Shown: positions 45,506 through 57,414 of the stretch, piece by piece
Position numbering within the stretch: the first letter of the stretch is position 1
How the letters are laid out: each line of letters starts with the position of its first letter
DNA from: Eucommia ulmoides
Taxonomy: Eukaryota > Streptophyta > Magnoliopsida > Garryales > Eucommiaceae
DNA: 64,000 nt
Reading direction: 5' to 3'
Assembly (NCBI GenBank): GCA_016647705.1
Contig: CM028333.1
Location: forward strand, 18,287,743 to 18,351,742
The notes under the pieces: generated by a model
Told to the model about the DNA's origin: nothing
Database searches by the model: none
The model's input: the letters and a program-made list of their open reading frames with translations, nothing else
Program-made: the position numbers and the translations under genes

Positions 45506-46455
45506 CTGTGGGAATCTTATACATATAAAGGTGGGCGTGTGGGTTTCAATCGAGAAGGAAAAAAAAAACAGTGGAAACCGAAAGAGAGAGAGGAAGAAGA
45601 CGACCGACGGCGGTGGCGGTGGTGTGTGTTCGGTGAGCCGACGGTGGTTGGGTTGTGTGCATGTCTGTGTGTCGTTTGGTAGGATGGTGTGTGTGTGTTG
45701 TCGTTGGAGTGGGTGTTGCCGGTCGGAGTGTTAGAGAGAGAGAAGGTGGGTATTGGTTTTGGGTGAGTGTTCCGTTCGGCGTTGTGGGTGTTCCGTCTTC
45801 ATGGATGTGTCACGTGATCGGAGTAAGGTCGGTTGGTGATGAGTCCCAGAGCAGAAATCGAAATAGAAGCCAAAACAGAGAAGAGAAAAGAAAGAAGAAA
45901 AAGTAAAAAAAAAGGGGAAGGGGGGGGGGGGGGGGGAAATGAGGGAAAATAACACAAACCACCCAACAAAAAATTCAAAACCCATCTCATGGCCGCCAAA
46001 CGATTCGGAAACAGGTGAAATTTCAAATCGATTATTAATTCTCGTTAAATTAAATTTTATTTAGCGTTACAATTCTTGTAATCGTAACAATTTCGCAATA
46101 GTTAATTTTAATAACGTTTTTCGTTAAGTTTAGTGTAGTTTATTAAATTAAATTCTAGCATCAAATTTTTGTAACCAGGATAATAAATTTGGGACTGTTC
46201 ACATAAATAAATTTTATACAATAATTAGTAACGGAATGAAATTAATCGAATAACAATTTTTACAAATAAAATATGGGGAATAAGAAATTACAAAAATTTG
46301 GGTCTGCATTGCGTGGTTAGGTTATTTCTACATAAAATATTAATTTAAGTCCTGTCACTATTAGGTTTGCAGGCACTGGAGTACCAGTAGAGAATAGGCA
46401 GTCAAAGTCTTCGAAAACGGATAATCAGGTGAGTGTACTGTCTTCTTGCCAAACT

Positions 46456-46492
<37 letters not shown>

Positions 46493-47741
46493 ACATATGT
46501 GTTTACTTACACTGTACGATTTCATAAATGATATGGATCAAGTAAATTTTTGGGTTGAGTTGGTAAAACGAATTTCTGGGGAATCGTGTTGGTTTCTAAA
46601 AAGAAGGATTAAAAATAATTTTCGTTGGATATGGGTAGTTTCGAAAAGAAAGTGGAAAATATATAGTTTTCTAAAAATGCTTGGTTCTCTAAAAACAAAG
46701 GTGGAAAAATAGTTTTTACTGAAATCGGTAATACAAAGGTGGAAAACTGTATTTTTTTTTTTTACTGAAATTGGTGGTACTTTTAAAAAGGAGAGTGAAA
46801 AACGTGATTTTGAAAATTCTCCTCGAAAGGGGTGTGGTTTATATTCTCCCCATAAGGGTGTGGATTTTTGACGATATGGTGTGAAAATATATTCCTTCCC
46901 GTAAAGGATGTGAATTTTTAACTATACTGATGATTTTGACGATACCATAGTTGTTCTCCCCGAAAGGGGTATGAATTATATTTCTCCCCGTAAGGGGTGT
47001 GGATTCTTTCTATGGGATGGTGGATGTTTCTCTCCGTAAGGGGTGTGGATTATATTTCTCCCTAAAAGGGGTGTGGATATTTCGTAGGAAGACATATTCT
47101 ACGGATGTTATGGTACCGTTGTAACTCCCGATCGTGAGGTTAAAACGATCACTATGGCTAGCCAGTGAGTGGTGTGGTGATGTGGTATTTTGAGATGTGG
47201 TGTTTTACTTATATTTGGTGATTTATTATATGGTGATTTGTATTATTTTATATTGGATGAGTTTGAATGGAACTTATATATATTGATTTACTTTCACTAC
47301 TTATATTATGGTGATTTTTATTAGAAATGTGATGTTTGTCTACTTATACTTGATCCATTTAAATGTGGTATTATTTATAATGTATTATTATTTTAAAAAT
47401 ATTTTACTAAGAAGGCAGTACACTCGCAGGTGAAATAGCTAGGAGTCGATCCCTTACTGGCACTAGGTCAAATTCGAAGGTGCGATAGAGAAGGGATATC
47501 TTGAGAGTGCTACTTGAAAGGAAACTAAATGAGAGATTTAGGGTCTCGTATTCGTGTTGTTAAATGATTTTTTTTTGTAGGGACTGGTGTCCCTAAATGA
47601 GAGAGTGTATATACTTATGATTTGTTCAGTGATTGTATTTTTATTTTGTTGTCTACATTAAGTTGGATATTTAGGTAATGTCGTGTCGATGTCATGCCGG
47701 CCCCACAGTGACGGATGTCTGGGGTGGGATGTGACAGAATC
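45013..47741 (+). mobile_element. Solo LTR of a Tekay-like Ty3/gypsy element, 2.7 kb, with 5-bp target duplications
   Basis: LTR 45018-47736 starts TGTAAAACCCCGATTTTTGT and ends GGGGTGGGATGTGACA. GAATC flanks it exactly on both sides (45013-45017 and 47737-47741). The start and end wording is typical of the Tekay/Del chromovirus LTR. No internal region is present, as expected after recombination between two LTRs. It contains (GT), (AT) and (AG) microsatellites, a 17-G run at 45920-45936, and the minisatellite below. Short ORFs over 45.2-46.0 kb are repeat translations. Confidence 0.85.
46820..47095. repeat. Minisatellite in the solo LTR
   Basis: Repeats of TTCTCCCC.TAAGGGGTGTGG with ATTATAT or ATTTTTGA spacers, about eight units. 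Each has a small CCCC..GGGG palindrome. Confidence 0.85.
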
Positions 47742-48435
47742 TATATATTTTCATATCCTATTATACAGATTTGTAATAATCTATTTTGCTATTTGTTAAA
47801 AAAGAAAAAGAAAAAATCGTTGTTCATAAATTGTTTTACAATTTGTTAGAAGAAAAATAATAATGGTACACCAATAAACAATAAGTGTCCAAAAAATTAA
47901 CATAATGGAGATATATAAATTCAAGATTTTTAAAATACATAACTACATATTTATTATGTATAACATGATTCTTTGCCAATTGGAAGACAAATAAATGGGC
48001 CTTAGTAGACCTCAAGGACATAATAAATTGGTTTGATTTATTTGATGGGGCGTTGAATGAAAAATGGCATAGAATATAAGTTTTTAGTATCTAGAATTAA
48101 ATTCACCGGTGAAGCAAAAACGCGATAGGTGTCGAATTAAACTCACCAGTGAAGCAAAAATGCAATCGGTGTTGAATTTTGAGAAATCGTTTAAGGATTT
48201 GAGAGAATGTGAAACTTCAGCTAATTGATCGATCACAGTTAATTGATTTGTGTTTGTTTTTCACATTTAATTGATTCGTGTTTTATATTTTATAGTTAAC
48301 TAACTTATATGTAATCCAATCTCTAAAACATATACAATAGAAAGAAAGATCATTTTATATATCTGTGAGGAATCGTTCAATTGAGGGAAAAGTTTATTTG
48401 CGAACCCCTAAAGCTTTAGAGGAGAGAGAGAGAGA
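47742..48435. other. Intergenic, AT-rich
   Basis: A 51-bp direct repeat (GAATTAAA.TCACC.GTGAAGC) occurs at about 48095-48180. (AG) run at 48420-48440. No gene. Confidence 0.45.
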
Positions 48436-48439
48436 GAGA

Positions 48440-49255
48440 GGTGAAATTAATTATTATTTCTATAATTTTCGTATATCAATTAGTGAGAATTATTTTTAAT
48501 TAAGGAAACCTAAAATTTCTATAATTATTTCTATAATTTTGTATGTTAAGTAGGGGAATTAAACTTTCTATAATTACTTCTATAATTTTTTTATGTTAAT
48601 TAGGGGGAATTATTTTTAATTAGGGAGAATTATTTCTTGTTACGGAGAATTAGAAATTTCTATAATTTTCATATATTAATTAGGGGAAATTATTTCTAAT
48701 TAGGAGAAATTCAAAATTTCTATAACTATTTTTATAGTTCTTGTATATTAATTAGGAGAATTTATTTCTAACTATCGTAAATTAGAAATTTTCTATAACT
48801 CTTTCCATAATTTTAGTATATTAATTAATGAGGTTTTTTTCTAATTATAAATTCCTATAATTATTTATATTGAGAATCATTTCTAATTAGGGGAAATTAG
48901 ATATTTCTATAATTATTTATCTAATTTTAGCATACTAATTAATAAGAATTATTTCTAATTACGAATAATTATTTGAAATTAGGGGATTAGAAATTTCTAT
49001 AATTTACGTATATTAATTAGTAATAACTATTTCAAATTAAGGAAATTAGAAATTTGTATATTTATTTCTAGAATTTTCATACATTAATTAAGAAAATTAT
49101 CTCTATAATTTCCATATGTTTATTAGGAAAAATTATTTCTAATTAAGGGGGAATTAGAAATTTATATAATTATGTCTATAATTTTCAATTATAATTTCTA
49201 TATATAATTTTTGTATATTATTTCCAATTTAATGTTTCCTTATTATATATAGTCC
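48440..49255. repeat. AT-rich minisatellite, about 70-80-bp unit, about ten copies
   Basis: Repeats of AATTAGGGGAATTA, GAAATTTCTATAATTA and TTTCTATAATTTTCGTATAT with variable lengths. Confidence 0.85.
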
Positions 49256-49479
49256 TCAAAATGTAGAGTAAAAATGTGTAAGGCAAAATGTATAGCGTTA
49301 TATTTATGGGAAATTAATTTTTTAGTTCTCTATAGAGACTCAATAGAGAAATCAGATCCCCTGGCATGAACAGTTAAGTTTTTAGACTCCACAAACTTTT
49401 TAGAAAAAAGTCCTTCATTATGGCCCCCCTGTTAACATTTATTTACAAATTTGTCATTCTGTCATTATACTGCGAGACA

Positions 49480-50965
49480 AATCTGGACAAAAAATGGTGC
49501 TAACGTTAACGTAAACTTGTTCAAGTAAATACCACTTACCTATATTACAATATTACATTGGGAATTAATGTTAACGTTGTTGTATCCATTTTTTTTTTTG
49601 CAAGTTAACGCATCATCTCCCAATTTGTCTGTGCATGTGCATTACGTTAATGTTAACTCATTTTACCACCAGACGTGTTGTATGTTTTTTCTCTTAAATA
49701 TTTAACATATTTTGTGTGTGTATTTACGTTAATGCATCTTGTTTATTTGTGTGTGTATGTTAATGTTAATGCATTTTTTTTATTTTTTATTTTTGTGTTT
49801 TTTATATTACCGTCTCTTTCATTATTTATTTTGTGTGCATTAACGTTAATGCATTTGTGTAAGTTTGCGTTAACGTTAATGCATTTAATGTTGTCCAAAA
49901 AATATGTGAAATAAAAATCACTCACAACACAAGCAAACTTAGTTGCATTAACGTTAACGCAGTTACAACCCAGCACATTACTTAATTGCGTTAATGTTAA
50001 CGCGATTACAACCTAACATATTTAACTTAATTGCGTTAACGTTAACAGAATTACAATTCAGTACACTTAACTTAATTGTATTAACGTTAACACAATTACA
50101 AATCTAATACATTTAATTTAGTTGCGTTAACGTTCAATACAATTACAACCTAGCCATTAACGTATATATTTTTTTTTTTTTTACAAGTTAACGCATCATC
50201 TCCCAATTTGTCTGTTTTGTGCATTACGTTAATGTTAACTCATTTTATCATTAGACGTATTGTATGTTTTTTCTCTTGAATATTTAGCGTATTTTGTGTG
50301 TATTTACGTTAATGCATCTTGTTCATTTGTATGTGTATTAACGTTAATGCATTTTTATTTTTTATTTTTTTGTGTTTGTGCATGTGCATTACATTAACGT
50401 TAACTCATTTTACAATAAGACGTATTGTATGTTTTTTCTTTTGAATATTTAGCATATTTTGTGTGTATTTACGTCAATGCATCTTGTTCATTTGTGTGTG
50501 TGTGTGTTAACGTTAATGCATTTTTATTTTATTTCATATTACCGTCTCTTTCATTATTTGTTTTGTGTGCATTAACGTTAACACATTTGGGTGAGTTTGC
50601 GTTAACGTTAATACATTTAATGTTGTCCAAAAAATGTGTGAAATAAAAATCACTCACAATACAAGCAAATCTAGTTGCATTAACGTTAACACGGTTATAA
50701 TCCAGTATATTACTTAATTACGTTAACGTTACCACGACTACAACCCAACACATTTAACTTAATGGTGTTAATGTTAACACAATTACAACCAGCACACTTA
50801 ACTTAATTGCGTTAACGTTAACGCAATTACAAACCCAATACATTAAACTTACGTTGACATAAAAAAATACACGTTTTTGGGGTCTTATCTATGTTAACGT
50901 TAACACGTCAAAACATTGTCCAGAAAAACACGTGTGCAAAAATGAAAAATAGTGTGCGATAACGT
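49480..50965. repeat. Array of GTTAACGTTAAC palindromes in a higher-order repeat
   Basis: About 18 exact AACGTT cores, most within TTAACGTTAA, plus TTAATGTTAA variants. They lie in repeated blocks: block A (GCATCATCTCCCAATTTGTC.., 49610 and 50190), block B (TACCGTCTCTTTCATTATT.., 49808 and 50540) and a run of 35-45-bp units reading GCGTTAACGTTAACGCAATT-ACAACCCA.. (49940-50160, 50670-50850). The ORFs are repeat translations. Confidence 0.9.
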
Positions 50966-51384
50966 TAATGAACATTTTCACCCCACCGCTGAATCGAACA
51001 TCAACACCAGTGTTAATGTTAACTTTAAATTTGGTTGGTGGTCAGTAGTGGTTGCCGGATCTAGCTAGTGGTAGCCGACGGTTGTCCGAATAAAAAATGA
51101 ACATCACCACCATTGAACAATACCGCCCAATCAAACATCAATACCCCCAAAAAATACTACCAACATGAACAACACTGTCAAATCAAACATCAAACCCAGA
51201 AAAAAAAGAGTGGGAGAGGTCCAAATCTGGCTAGTGGCTGGGGGTGGTTTCCGGATCTGGCTAGTGGTGTTTGATGGTTATCCGAAATGAACATCAACAC
51301 CGCCAACAACACCCGCCGAATCGAACATCAACACCACTGAAGAAGACCGCTAAAACGAACAACATCCATCACTACCATTAATTA

Positions 51385-51472
<88 letters not shown>
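51385..51472. repeat. (AT)n followed by (AG)n microsatellite
   Basis: Two uninterrupted dinucleotide runs, AT then AG. Confidence 0.95.
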
Positions 51473-51474
<2 letters not shown>

Positions 51475-51475
<1 letters not shown>

Positions 51476-52690
51476 CCTGCCGCCGCCACTATCCACCACC
51501 ACCACTTCAAAAATTATACAAAAAACCCACAAATTCAAAACACAGTGAAGATCGTGAAAACCACCATTTCAAAATTATACAAGAAACCCACAAAACCAAA
51601 ATACTCACAAATCCAAAACAAAATCGTGAATCGAAGCTCCCAAATCATGATTAAAACCTCCAAAATTATCAACCATTTTCATCTCTCTGCATACCCACTT
51701 GTATTCAGCGATATTTTTCTCAACCAATTTACACATTTCGCCCCCCAACTCGTATTTTTTCTTAAATCCTGTACATCTACTCTCAATCCTCTATCTATTT
51801 TCATTACAATTTGGGTTGATCATGATTTTCAAGCTCCCCCAACAATGTCCTCCTTGAATTTGAACAAGCTAACCTCGAATCTTCTTCTGTTGCATGTAAT
51901 AGCATTCATATGGAGATGATTTAGATCAAGAATCACTAACATAGTTGAGGTTTTATGTTGGAAATTGTAAATTTCAAATACATTTTGAAGAAACAAACTT
52001 GTGAATTGAACCTCTGGACTGGTTGGGAACTCTCCAAGATCGAGTACAGAAATACCCACTTCAAAATTATACAAGGAACCCACAAAACCAAAATACCCAC
52101 AAATCCAAAACAAAATCATGAAATCTATAACCCTAGAGATCGTGAAATTGTGAAATCGGAACCCTAGAAATCGTGAAATCTTGACCATGGTAAGGAGAGA
52201 GAGAAGAAGAGAGATAGAGACGGTTGCTTCGGTGGTGGGGTCTAGCGACGGTGGAATTTGGTGGTGGGATCTAGCAACGGTGATGTTCAGTGGAGACCCG
52301 ATGCCGCCGCGATTGACCACCGACCTCTTCGGAGTTCGGAGATCCCATCGATGCCCACCCATTGGTTCAAGCCTTCCTCCTTCATCGACCAGGGTTTTAA
52401 CTCCAGTTCTTACGCCGATCTCCGGACTTTCGGAGCTCCATTCCTATCTCTCATTTCACAAGCACGAGCTCATGGCACCGTCGAGGAATGACAGCTGAAC
52501 AGCAGGCCAGATCTTATTTTTTGCCGGCCAATCTAGTCGACGACGGTAACAAGAGAGAGATAGAGCTTGCCAACGATCGTGTAAGAAATCTGGTCACTTC
52601 ACTTCCATCGATTTTAGAGAAAGAGAGAATCATGATGTTAGGTTTAGAGAGAGAGAGAGAGAGTGATCCTTTAGAGTGAGAGACATGATT
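51475..52690. other. Gene-like GC-richer cargo of the MULE, origin unknown
   Basis: Frames of 60-177 codons lie on both strands (plus 52181-52498, minus 51829-52362), with none clearly preferred and no family recognised. A 60-bp direct repeat (ATTATACAAG.AACCCACAAA, 51577 and 52067) lies inside. The GAGA-rich stretches and GATCT.GCGACGGTG wording resemble plant 5' exons, so captured gene leader sequence is possible. Confidence 0.3.
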
Positions 52691-52939
52691 GATGATATGT
52701 GAGAGGAATAAAATGTGAACGAGGATTGTGGAGTGATATGAATAAAATAGAGATAACGTTAACGTAAATGAGAGAGAGGGGTATATCTGTCTTTTCACAT
52801 TTTATTTTGTCCAATCCAAGGACTAAAAACTTAATTGATTGTACTGTTTAGTTTGAATCCAAACTAAACATATGAAAATAATTTTTTTTCTTAATGGTCT
52901 TTCTATGGGGGACTATATAATAAAAAACTCTATATTTAT

Positions 52940-53573
52940 TATATAGACTAGGTTATAACCCGTTCCTGAATGCACAATTTTAAAAAATAACTCTAATATA
53001 AAATAATCCTATTTTTTTTAATTGTGGCTTAAGACATGGGTTATGCGCAAAAAAAAAGGGATTTTAATTTATAGTCCCTAAGAGATTCACATCTTCCAAA
53101 ATGAACTGTTAACTACCTAAATAAAGTTTTGAGACCACTCGACATCTTAGCAAATGGTCCCTGACTTATGCCCTTTCATTTTCTCTCTATTTACAACTCT
53201 GTGCCACTAGGTGCTTTGCAAAACAACAAAGAATATATGGGAAGTGACATTTCCCAAAATTACTCCATAGCTCAAGAAAAATAGACGATTCACAGTGATT
53301 CATAGCGGAAAAATAATTTTCATTTTTTTTTGGATGAGAAATGAGCATTGGAGAACGTTCATCAGAGAAGTTTCAGTTGGCCTGTGTTTGATCGATGACG
53401 GTTTTCCTAAAATATCGCATACGCTAACCCACTAATCACTCGCCCCTACCATATAAGGCTTCCGCATTTCTAGATAATTGCTCATTGTCAAAACATACTC
53501 ACCTCTAGACCCAAACCATTCGACAAAAACCCTAAAATCGGGGTTACAAACGGTGCTCCACTGCCTGAAACAA
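52940..53573. other. Intergenic, no gene seen
   Basis: AT-rich up to about 53400. The last 150 bp may be the 5' leader of the pseudogene that follows. Confidence 0.35.
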
Positions 53574-55140
53574 ATGACGAAAAAGCTTGATACGCAGTCC
53601 TCGCCGTCACAAAAGCGAGTGAATCCAAAATATTCACAAGGTTAGTGGCATTTTGCTCTGACGAATATGTCGATTTGGATTATGAATAGTTATTATGCGT
53701 GTTTGGATTTTGTTTGTCGGGGTTGTTTCCCGATGATGGTGGACATTGTAACTTTCTACATGCTTCGATAACTTTATTTTATTCAATAAATACAAAGGAG
53801 CACATGTTTTTATCCTTTTTGTGTGGTTGATTTTGTATGTGGAATGTTCTTGTGGATCACATGCAAAAACTCCTTTATATAAAGTATTGATTTATTGAAT
53901 GTTTAACCATGGAAAAGTGAAAAAGACAAAAAATTATGGCTAAGGATGTTTGTTTTTTAATATCTCATGTCTCAGTCATCGCTATGTGTAGATGTTCGTG
54001 TTTTTCAAATGTCCAGATACATGTGTTTCCCGAAGTGTCTATATTATTCTTGTATGCCTGTTTAATGTCCGATTGAAGTGTTTTGTGCACTGACAATTCT
54101 TAACTAAAATGAATATTTTCGTGAGTTTTTTTTACGAATGTTTACTCTCAATATTTGTTTTATTTCTTATGAATGTTCTAACAAGAGTCCCTTGTTTGTT
54201 TTGTGATTATTTTTTGTTAATGTCCATATGATTGTAAATATGTCCATATGGCTTGTGAATGTCCATCATTTGTTTAAATTTTGTGAATGTTTACATGAAT
54301 CACATGTTCATTTTAGTGTTGTTTTGTGAATGTCCAATCGATTGTGAACGTCCATGATTGGAATTTTGTGTATGTTTATGTGTGGTTTACGAATGTTTAC
54401 CTTTTTTAGTTTGCATATACACTGACATTTCTTAACTAAAATAGTTTTACAGCATTGAGGATCGTAAAGCCAAAAATTGAAAATAAGTCTTAATCTTAGA
54501 GCAGACAGTTTTCGTATCGATGTAATCTCAAACAAGCAATTGACTTGCTTAAGGAATGCAAGCTCAACACGAAGCACAAGGAATTGTTCTTGAAAATGCC
54601 TTTTGTGTGAATATTTGAGGTATTATACGATAATAAATTGTCCTTGGAGAACGTGCAAAAGAACGTCAGCCAGATAGAGCAAGTGGTTTCGAGTTACAAT
54701 CCGTCCAAGGGGATGTTCAAGCTGGGTGATAAAAGTGTTAGGATGACACCACTTGATATCCAGGTGATATTAGGGCTGTCTTTGGGGGATGAGCCGATTG
54801 TTCAAAATCGATACACGCGGGCCGACTCTGCATTCCTCAGTGAGCTAATGTATCAACACCAGGAGTTCAATGTCGCATTCCTTAGAGCGTTGATTGAAAA
54901 ACAAGTGTAAAAAATAAGTGAAGATGCCGTACAAGATACGATGAAACTTCTCTGTTCGCACCTGCTAACGACATGTTTTTTTACAACCACCGGTTAGCAA
55001 GTTCCCAAGTGGTTGGTGCGCTATATTGAGAACATTGATGATATGTCTAACTACAATTGGCCACAAGCAATGATGTCAACCTCACCAAGAATTAGTGAGA
55101 CCCGAAACAAATTTAGGGTTTCTTTGCGAGGATCGAACTA
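53574..55140 (+). pseudogene. Plant-mobile-domain / ULP1-type transposon-related gene, two exons traceable, interrupted
   Basis: Exon 1 (53574-53640) starts MTKKLDTQSSPSQ and ends CACAAG|GTTAGT. An acceptor TTTTACAG at 54452 restores the frame exactly. Exon 2 reads ..QAIDLLKECKLNTKHKELF, LENVQKNVSQIEQVVSSYNP, GMFKLGDKSVRMTPLDIQVI, LGLSLGDEPIVQ, later SEDAVQDTMKLL and WLVRYIENIDDMSNYNW. 'LGL' after a short beta-rich stretch, followed by a helical 'W..Y..W' segment, is the layout of the plant mobile domain family and of the N-terminal part of ULP1-protease transposon genes. In-frame stops (two near 54485, then 54608, 54908 and about 54997) make it a pseudogene. The 0.8 kb intron carries repeated GTGAATGTCCAT motifs. 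The family call is by style, not by a decisive motif. Confidence 0.5.
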
Positions 55141-56250
55141 AATTCAAATTTATGAATGAAAAGTAAGAATACTAAAAATATAGAATTTAATATAGATTAT
55201 GATAGATCACACTTAACAGATTGATAATTCTCAACACTTATGATAGGAAAAATGAAAGAAATAGGGAGAATAGAAAACTGAATTGATATTAGAATGAAAA
55301 ATACAGGAAATACAGTAAATGAATGCTATGATTTCGAGAGCCTAGTCTTTCCCTTTTGATCTCACAAATTCGATAACCTTCCTTTCCATCCTCATTGCTA
55401 TTTATACTTGAAGTATTAGCTCAATCTCAATCTCACATCTAACAAACTCCACTTAATCAACTATATAACAAACTCAACAATCTTCCAGCTCGTCAAACTA
55501 ACTCCCTAATAACAGAAATAGGAAGCTTCTCCTATAACTAATCCTTCATCTCATTGCTTAACCTTTGCTGCACATAAGTATTTTTAATCAATCTTCTATC
55601 AAATTACCTTGACTTAACATTTATGAACGAAATGTGAACCAATGGTATAAGTAATGATCTTTACCCAATGATTATAACGAATTACGAACCAAAGATATAG
55701 AGATTAAACGCCACAAGAAATCTTGATAAGTTCAAGAAAAGTTCTCTGAAGAACTAAAGAGAAAACTCTCACAATTCTATTAATCAAAGTAATGTGACTC
55801 TTTCCATGAGATACAACTCTATAAAATAGGTGGCTAACAATAAAGGAAAACCCTTAACTAGTGAATAGTGCATGTGAACAGTGGAGGTGAATAGTAGGCG
55901 GCCACAATAAAATAGAAAAGAAACCCTAGTGTCTCACACTTCAAGACAAAAGAAAGAATAAGGAAGCTTCCTTATCTTATCCTACATTCCTAGTCTAAAA
56001 AGAAAAAGACAAATTGACAATTATGCCTTACAAATTATCAAATAAATAACCTAAATTAAAATTACAAGACTAATAAATAAAATAAATATGCTGAATTTTC
56101 ATGGTTATCACACCTTGGCTCATTTAAGTTCATGACTAAGCCCATTTGTTTGCCTTGATGAGATGGATTAGGCCTTGATTGTCTGATGGGCCCAATTTGA
56201 GCTTAGCAATTGTAAACATGGGTCAAGTCTCTTAAATTAGTTCATTAAAT
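55141..56250 (-). other. Probable remnant LTR or 3' region of the gypsy element
   Basis: Lies directly downstream (minus strand) of the gypsy pol remnant. It includes a possible LTR start (minus-strand TGTGATAACCATGAAAATTC near 56112) and a TATA-like CTATTTATACTTG at 55410. No partner LTR is in the window and no ORF is present. Ends are guesses. Confidence 0.3.
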
Positions 56251-57414
56251 ACTGCTTTGATCTTCTTAAATCTTGCCCTAGTAATAGGCCCAACTAGAAC
56301 ATGTAGCCAAGTCCCATTTTTCTTAGGCACAAGTAGCACCAGTACAGCGCACCAACTCATGCTTTCTCTTACGTGTCCTTTGGCCATCAACTCCTCAACT
56401 TGGCTTTAAAGTTCCTTTGTCTCCTACGATTTATGCCTATAGGCTAGGTTGTTAGGAATCATTGTGTCGGGCACAAAATCGATTTGAATCCGCTACACAC
56501 ATCATTAGGAAACATGTCGTTATATTCCTACAACAAATAAACAACAACACTAGGCAAAGATTTGTCAATTTCATTAGTATTTAAACAAGCCTCTTTGTAC
56601 AAGAGTACAAATATAGGTTGATTTGTATAAAAAAAAAACACTATTGACATCACTTGCCCTAGCATAAGCACTCACTTGTTTTTTCGTTTTTCTCTCATTT
56701 TTTTTTTCATTATTTCTCTCTCTCTCTTTCACCTTCTTTTATCTTTTCACTATTTTGTTTCTCATCTTTTTTTAAACTCCTGGTCTTACAAGTTTTGTTC
56801 AACTCATTCTCTCTTTTCAATTTCATTGGATCCTCATATACTTGTCTTGGAGTCAATGGCACAAGAGTAATTGTTTTATTGTCCTTGACAAAAGAATGCC
56901 TATTCTTGAACCCGTCATGAGAAACCTTCATGTCAAATTGCCATGACCTACCCAATAATATATGTCCTGCATACATTGGAACAATATCACAAAGTACTTC
57001 ATCCATGTACTTCCGAATTTAAATTGAAATTAACACTTGCTTATTTACCTAAACCTCTCCACAATTATTCAACCACTGCAATTTATATGGTCTAGGGTGT
57101 TTCAAGGTAGGTAAACTCAACTGTTCTACTAAAGTAGTGATAAACACATTAGTACAACTTCCCCTATCTATGATCATACTACATACCTTATTGTTGATGT
57201 GGCATCTAGTATGAAAAATGTTCTCCGTTTGTTGTTCTATGTCATCCTTTCTCGACTTGAGCACTTAGAGCACACCAAGTCACAAGTAACTCACTCTCCA
57301 CTGGGTACTCTATATCATCGTCACAAGCATCCCCATGCAGTAGCATCTGGTCATTACACTCTCACTTTTAGTTTCCATATCTCCATCAACATGTGCTATC
57401 ATGGTCCTTTCTAT
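56250..57414 (-). pseudogene. Ty3/gypsy pol remnant: protease and start of reverse transcriptase
   Basis: Minus-strand reading. Protease region 57264-57049 (ENIFHTRCHINNKVCSMII, then DRGSCTNV, where the family has D-G-G/S at the active site). It continues 57006-56710 (MDEVLCDIVPMYAGHILLG, WQFDMKVSHDGFKNRHSFV, KTITLVPLTPRQVYEDPMKL). After a charged linker the RT start is visible at about 56500-56280 in shifting frames ([21 protein letters not shown]). A more diverged stretch joins it to the LTR-A insertion at 57415. Several stops and frame changes and an Arg in the active-site triplet show it is inactive. The rest of RT, RNase H and integrase is missing. Confidence 0.8.

Larger units (their letters stand above)
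49299..52939. mobile_element. Mutator-like (MULE) non-autonomous element with 9-bp target duplication
   Basis: TATATTTAT occurs at 49299-49307 and 52931-52939, a 9-bp duplication as made by Mutator transposases. The element is 49308-52930 (3,623 bp). The ends are similar in inverted orientation: left GGGAAATTAATTTTTTAGTT and CTCTATAG..; right, reversed, GAGTTTTTTATTATATAGTC and CCCCATAG... An internal AGTTAAGTTTTTAG..CC also matches on both sides. Interior: an AACGTT-palindrome array, an AT/AG microsatellite and a gene-like segment of unknown origin. No transposase. The TIRs are diverged, so ends rest mainly on the duplication. Confidence 0.6.

Noticed and set aside
45182-46026. Several overlapping ORFs of 60-86 codons
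   Set aside because: They read through GT, AG, AT and G-run microsatellites of the solo LTR on both strands; no homology pattern.
49675-50646. ORFs of about 75 codons with repeated LTLMHL-type motifs
   Set aside because: Translation of the AACGTT repeat blocks; the two plus-strand ORFs are alike because the block is duplicated.
49480-50965. Possible CRISPR array
   Set aside because: Repeat units are 35-45 bp and palindromic but lack unique spacers, vary in sequence, and lie in plant nuclear DNA.
51829-52362. 177-codon minus ORF in the MULE cargo
   Set aside because: Competing frames exist on the other strand and no conserved motif was recognised; reported only as unidentified cargo.
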